Source of the DNA: Ascaris suum
Taxonomy: Eukaryota > Nematoda > Chromadorea > Rhabditida > Ascarididae
Length of the DNA stretch: 64,000 nucleotides
Assembly (NCBI GenBank): GCA_013433145.1
Contig: CM024183.1
Location: 699,501-763,500 of the forward strand
Reading direction: 5' to 3'
Part shown: piece after piece, positions 59,408 through 64,000 of the stretch
Layout: each line of letters begins with the position of its first letter
How positions within the stretch are numbered: position 1 is the first letter of the stretch
Position numbers and translations under genes: made by a program
Notes under the pieces: model-generated
Seen by the model: the letters and a program-made list of their open reading frames with translations, nothing else
Told to the model about the DNA's origin: nothing
The model's database searches: none

Positions 59408-60863
59408 TCCTGGAGGAAAGGGAGCGAAACGAAGGGAGGAGGGGGATAGGGGGAGGTAGGAGGGACAGGAAATACTTACCAATACAGGCTAATATAAAGT
59501 GAAATATCTTCAACATATTACTTTTTTGTTTAATTCTTAAATATAGGTCACATGATCATCTCCTTGTGTAATGAACGAAATGGCTGATCGAAAGCTTTGA
59601 AAATCGTTGAAGAAATCTTCGTCTAAAAATCATCACGATTCTTCCTCGCTAATCCCTTTGGTGAGACTTATGGTCTCTTACATGCATCAATAATTGCTAT
59701 TATTGCTCTTAGTTTTCAGAAGGCAAATCGATATCTTTATTTGAATCGAATTCTTTCGATCATTTTCAACGTCGAAAAAAAAATACGACAAACAAAAAGA
59801 GCGACAACGAAATCAACAATTGCAAAAAGTTTATCATCGATTATGAAGAATTCCTCATCAAAAATCCATAATAATATCCATAAATTTAATGGTTTTTATT
59901 CATTTAATGAAATTATATTTCAATAATTTTAATAAATAATTAAGGAGATAATTTATTCGATAATAATTATACATAATAAATAAATTTTCTATATATAATC
60001 TAAATTTGAATAAATTAATTTCGTATAAGATTTGAATAAAAAGAATTGAATAAATTCATTCCATAGAACTTATAACAAGAATTGGAATGAATATGATTAA
60101 TTAAAAGTGTATAAATAAAATATAATTTTGAATAGAAAATTCATTAAATATACGCTTTTAAATCATATAGACACAATAAATCTCAATAAAATGATTATGA
60201 AAGAATGCATACGTAAATAAAATAAAGAACTTAAATAATTATAAAATTATCAATTATGCAATAATTAAAAACTTCAATAAAATTGTTGTATATAAAAGAA
60301 CTTCAATAAATTGTTTATAATAAAAGTATGAACCTTTTTTTTTTTGCATTATTATATTCAATAATATTTTTTTGCAGTCCTAAAATTATTAATAATTATA
60401 TATTGCATAAATGATTTAAAGAGTTTTAACAAATTTTTTTTAAAATTTCTTCAAATAACGATTCTATAATTAAGTATATATTTATTGAAAATTCTACATA
60501 AGAAAAAAAATGCGAGCCTTTAGAATCGAATCATATTTATTTCTACTTGAAATCTTTATACTCAAAATCGTAAATTGATAAATTATAATGAATCTAAAAT
60601 CATTAAATTATATAGTGTAAAATTTGATAGACGAATAATTAAAGAAATGCATATTTTCATCATATTTGTTGCATTCCTCTTGCACTATATTAATGATGAG
60701 TTCCAAAAAATGAGTGAGGTGGTGGGAGGGGAGAGGGGAGGGGGGATAACGGTAGGATAGGTGCACTTGGTTCCAGAGTGTTTAGAGGTATACAGCATCG
60801 ATCTACCTAGAAGCCGTTTCATGGAGATATCATATGGAGAAATTACACTGATTCGTTAGCACG
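59408..60863. other. AT-rich interval without supported gene
   Basis: Starts with a purine-rich stretch (GGAGGGGGATAGGGGGAGG near 59434-59460), then about 1.2 kb of extreme AT-rich sequence. Nothing coding or structured is supported. Confidence 0.6.
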
Positions 60864-61161
60864 ATGGCGCGTAAGTAGGCGGACAACTTTGCATTTTAGT
60901 GCAGGTAGCTATGAATATTATCGTTTCGTTGGCTATGACCAAGTGTTTCAAAGGCGAAGGAAGGGGAGGTCTTCCACCCGAGGAGAGCTCATTTCAGCTT
61001 TATCACCTCAAAATAACCTAGCTCACAGCGATCCTCTTTCACACAATTTCGATGCTTTTACTAATAAATGCAACATAATTACGTCGATTATCGCTTATCG
61101 TCCTCGGAGTACTTATCAGTACTTATCAGATTATCCTCGGGGTACTTATCAGCAAATATAA
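60864..61161 (+). CDS. Candidate small two-exon gene (87 aa)
   Basis: ATGGCGC is followed directly by a perfect donor (GTAAGT) at 60871; an acceptor (TTTTAGTGCAG) ends at 60904, and joining the two gives an open frame to TAA at 61159-61161. It reads MARSYEYYRFVGYDQVFQRR, then RKGRSSTRGELISALS and a Thr-Tyr-Gln rich tail. The intron would be 34 bases, shorter than nematode introns usually are. The tail comes from a direct repeat of about 22 bases (TCCTCGG-x-GTACTTATCAG). Composition is richer in GC than the flanks. No family is recognised; it may also be a first exon of a longer gene. Confidence 0.22.
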
Positions 61162-61922
61162 GTTGTAAGAACATCTGTTATCAATTCTCAAATCTATTAT
61201 CTATTACCTAAAATATTTTCATTTCCCTTTTCATTAATCTAATTGTCTCTTTTATAGAGAAATTAATCACTTATTTCAATAATTTGATTCATTCAGGTTA
61301 AATGGTTGAATAAAATGAAATTATACTTCTTTTTTTTCTGCTGTCAATTAGTCGTTTACTGAAATACTTCAGTAATTGCAATGTTCATTGCTTGAAATTG
61401 TATTATCTATAGGCGATAAATACGATGAAATCGAGTCAAAATCGAAGAGAGACTCATACGTTTAGGCGTATATTGTTTATTGTTTACTTCAAGGTTGAAC
61501 TGAACGATCATAATAAATGATATTTATTTACTGATTAAATATCGAATATAAATTTAACTTAATCTATAAATATTGATATAAGCATAAAAATAAGGATAAA
61601 AAATTCATCAAAAATAAATCAAAAAAAAAAAAACATCCGATAATATTGATATAAGAATGCAAACTCAAAAATAAAACATCCCCTATTATATATAAATATA
61701 TAAGGAATCGAATCTTACTTGAAAAATTATGAGAATTTCAATACGTAAAAAAAAAATTTCCATTTGTCTAAAGTCCGTTAGAAAGATTAAATGTTGCTTT
61801 ATATTTTTCTGTTGCTGTAAACCTGAAATAAACTCTTTTTTTTACTGAATTTATGAAATTTTTTACTGCTATATTTTCGTCGATATTTCTTCATATAATA
61901 GGCATTGATGTTTATGGGCGGC

Positions 61923-61933
61923 GGGGGGGGGGG
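61923..61933. repeat. Poly-G tract (11)
   Basis: Run of 11 G preceded by GGGCGGC. Confidence 0.9.
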
Positions 61934-62088
61934 AAATTCAGTCGCCTCACCTTTATCATCCGCTTCTCTTCAAAATGTTACTCTAATGCTGATTTATTTC
62001 GACGATCGATGGTTTGATCGTTTTCTTCAGTTTTGAGACTGTTAAAAAGTGACAGCAATGGCTCTCCCTCCTCTTGGCACTTCCCCCT

Positions 62089-62117
62089 CCCCCCCCCCCC
62101 CCCCCCCCCCCCCCCCC
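62089..62117. repeat. Poly-C tract (29)
   Basis: Second longest G/C homopolymer of the window, 33 bases from a candidate exon on the minus strand. Confidence 0.95.
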
Positions 62118-62149
62118 GAATACCACCTGTTATTGGAGTGGGTCATTAC

Positions 62150-62239
62150 CTGTCCTAATGATTCCCACATGGTACCTTCAAAGGGTTTGCTTCTTTTTAT
62201 ATCCTCTTTCCATTCGACTCTACATTTTATGGTGACCAC
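62150..62239 (-). CDS. Candidate first coding exon on the minus strand (30 codons)
   Basis: ATG at 62239 runs 30 codons to a good donor (CAG|GTAATG at 62149). It reads MVTIKCRVEWKEDIKRSKPF then EGTMWESLGQ, which is protein-like. A GC-rich, non-coding block lies immediately upstream (62260-62480), as a promoter would. No phase-compatible next exon was found at lower coordinates, so this may be chance. Confidence 0.22.
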
Positions 62240-62259
62240 AACAATCAGTCAGCAATAAC

Positions 62260-62490
62260 CACATATATGATATTGGGTGTGTCCCTTCATTCGTCACTGC
62301 ACTCCACAGTTCATCCGCCCATATGCGCACGCAATTCACCGCGGTAACACAACTGACGTATGCACTTACCCAACGAGCCAGCCGGCTGGTTGCAATCGTT
62401 CGCTGCTCGCATAGAATGGCGCACCCTACTCAATAGTTACCATCGTGCCGTACGATCAACGCGCTCATCCATATAACGTTTGCCTGATTT
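62260..62490. promoter_or_regulatory. GC-rich island with palindrome, possible promoter
   Basis: About 230 bases of balanced base composition in very AT-rich surroundings, with no open frame that looks coding. It includes the perfect palindrome CCAGCCGGCTGG at 62378-62389 and a TGACGTA element (CREB/bZIP-like core). It could be the promoter of the candidate minus-strand exon at 62150-62239 or of a gene beyond the window. Confidence 0.3.
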
Positions 62491-64000
62491 TTATGCAATC
62501 CTTCAATCGAATGTGGGTTATTTTTATATGAAGTTATGAGGTTGTTATCAAATAAGTTTGAGTAGAACATTCAGAGATAGATATTCCCCATCGATAAAGT
62601 TTTATTGAAGTGGATGTTGCTTTATTCCCCCCCAAAAAAATTTAGCACAACATTATATAATAGCACTAGAACTGTGGAAATAGGGCTTTTTTTTTCAAGT
62701 TCGATGATAGCATTGAGATAGAGTTAATCAAAAATTAAATAACAAAATCGTTGAGGGATTTTTGAATAGGTAACCCATAATTAAGAAATGGGGAAGGGGG
62801 GAATTTCATTGAACTTCTGCAGTAATTCACTCGGACCTTTTCAAAATTTGGAGATATTTAAAAATTTATAAAAATATACATAAGAGTGAAATGCTATAAT
62901 AATATAAAAGTGGTTTAATGCAGTAATTTTTTTTTTTGATGAATTAAAGTAATACTTGTATGTTTTTATTGTCAATTATTACATTTTTATTATTATTCAA
63001 TAAAGAGATCAATTTTTTTTGTTTCTAATATGATGTACTTTACTTTCAATATTATTTTAGTTAGTTTTATTTAAAAAAAAAAACAATATTTATTTCCAAA
63101 GTGGAAAAGAAATTATCGAATATTTTTTTTTTTTTTTATATTATTTCAATACGAATAAAGAACAATTATTTAATATTTTTAATTATTATAAATAGATTTA
63201 AAGATGCGAAAATTATTTTTCATTTGCGCAATTGTTATCTATTTTTCACGATTGTAATTTTTATTGAAGAAGCGAAAACAAATGGAATATATCTCATCGC
63301 TTCGTTTTTGATGATGCTATTAATCGAGAAAATTCAACCGATACTCAACGGATTCCAACGTATCACCGCCGATGATCGACGCTATCACCGAGAAAATTTA
63401 GCTGATAGTCGGGAATTTTCATTATTTTTTCGTTGCTTTTTCTCCTATTTTCACCCCCCCCCCCAAAAAAAAAATACAAATGAAACGAATTCCCGTTCAA
63501 GAAAATTTTTTTTTAGATGCTTTTTACCGTTTTTACTTCCCACTTACCCGTTGTGTAAAATTATGAACTTTGTTTTGTAAAGTAGAGAAATTATTTGAAA
63601 TATGGAATTCATTGATCTCTATATTATTTGCATATTATATTTTATTCGTAATGCAAATAGAATGTTTTTTTTTTACTATGTTTCATTGAACGTATAACAA
63701 ATTCCTACTTTTAACGGGGAATTTATAACAAATGAGGGGAGGGGTTATAATAGTAGATTTACGATAGTTTATTAGAATTACGATTTTTTAAATCACAGTA
63801 ATATCTAACTATGCAATCATGAGATTATCAATTGTATATTTTTCCTCATGAACGGTATTCTCGTTTTTTTCACTTCTATGGGCACTTCAAAGAACTAAAT
63901 ATTATTTTCAATGTTGATAGGGTATTTGCATTTTTTTTAAAAATTTGCATCAATTAATTTACTGCAAAATTACCATTTGTTTACTGTTGTAAACTATAAT
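62491..64000. other. AT-rich right end of the window
   Basis: No supported gene. An open frame at 63101-63580 is dominated by Phe/Ile/Lys and contains a C11 tract, so I treat it as chance, although part of it (around 63290-63410, reading LLIEKIQPILNGFQRITADD) is somewhat protein-like. Confidence 0.55.
63454..63464. repeat. Poly-C tract (11)
   Basis: Run of 11 C followed by nine A. Confidence 0.9.

Larger units (their letters stand above)
61162..62149. other. AT-rich interval with poly-G and poly-C tracts
   Basis: No gene supported. A G11 tract lies at 61923-61933 and a C29 tract at 62089-62117; the rest is ordinary AT-rich sequence. Confidence 0.6.

Noticed and set aside
62049..62258. ORF with a polyproline (plus) or polyglycine (minus) run
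   Set aside because: The run is the C29 homopolymer; only the part beyond it on the minus strand has splice-site support.
63101..63580. 159-codon plus-strand ORF
   Set aside because: Composition is Phe/Ile/Lys-driven, it spans poly-T and poly-C tracts, and no homology or splice support was seen.

Overview
The window looks like nuclear DNA of a nematode. It is strongly AT-rich and full of A/T homopolymers and (AT)n arrays. Its genes are split by many introns whose acceptors mostly read T-rich-CAG, TAG or ATAG. One gene reassembles into a 280-residue two-domain galectin that matches the architecture of C. elegans LEC-1 from its short N-terminus to its C-terminal ITGIQ strand. The species cannot be fixed from the sequence; introns of several hundred to almost 4000 bases are longer than is usual in Caenorhabditis.

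Three genes are secure, because joining their exons gives one uninterrupted frame of family-typical length. (1) 262-7140, minus strand: ten exons, 433 aa, an NADH:flavin oxidoreductase of the old yellow enzyme family. The barrel landmarks are kept, but the histidine pair that normally contacts flavin and substrate is replaced. (2) 11081-15550, plus strand: five exons, 164 aa, a Skp1-related SCF ubiquitin ligase subunit. (3) 21284-34177, minus strand: eight coding exons, 280 aa, a tandem-repeat galectin (lec-1). Its first coding exon has only nine codons.

The right part is less certain. At 55888-57692 (plus) four exons encode a protein I do not recognise; the splice phases of the first three agree, but a one-base frame conflict lies before the last. 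About 240 bases downstream on the same strand, 57933-59407 can be read as a Pro/Met/Ala-rich, basic-N-terminus protein of unknown function, needing several introns or indels. The spacing would suit a nematode operon. Weaker coding-like pieces lie at 49750-50826, 60864-61161 and 62150-62239.

The remaining space is AT-rich non-coding DNA with (AT)n, (AAAT)n and poly-G/C tracts, A-n/T-n palindromes, a 24-bp minisatellite at 39723-39952, a few GC-richer islands and one probable mariner remnant in a Skp1 intron. The secure genes share no pathway: they are neighbours, not a system. I found no CRISPR array, rRNA, convincing tRNA or intact transposon.
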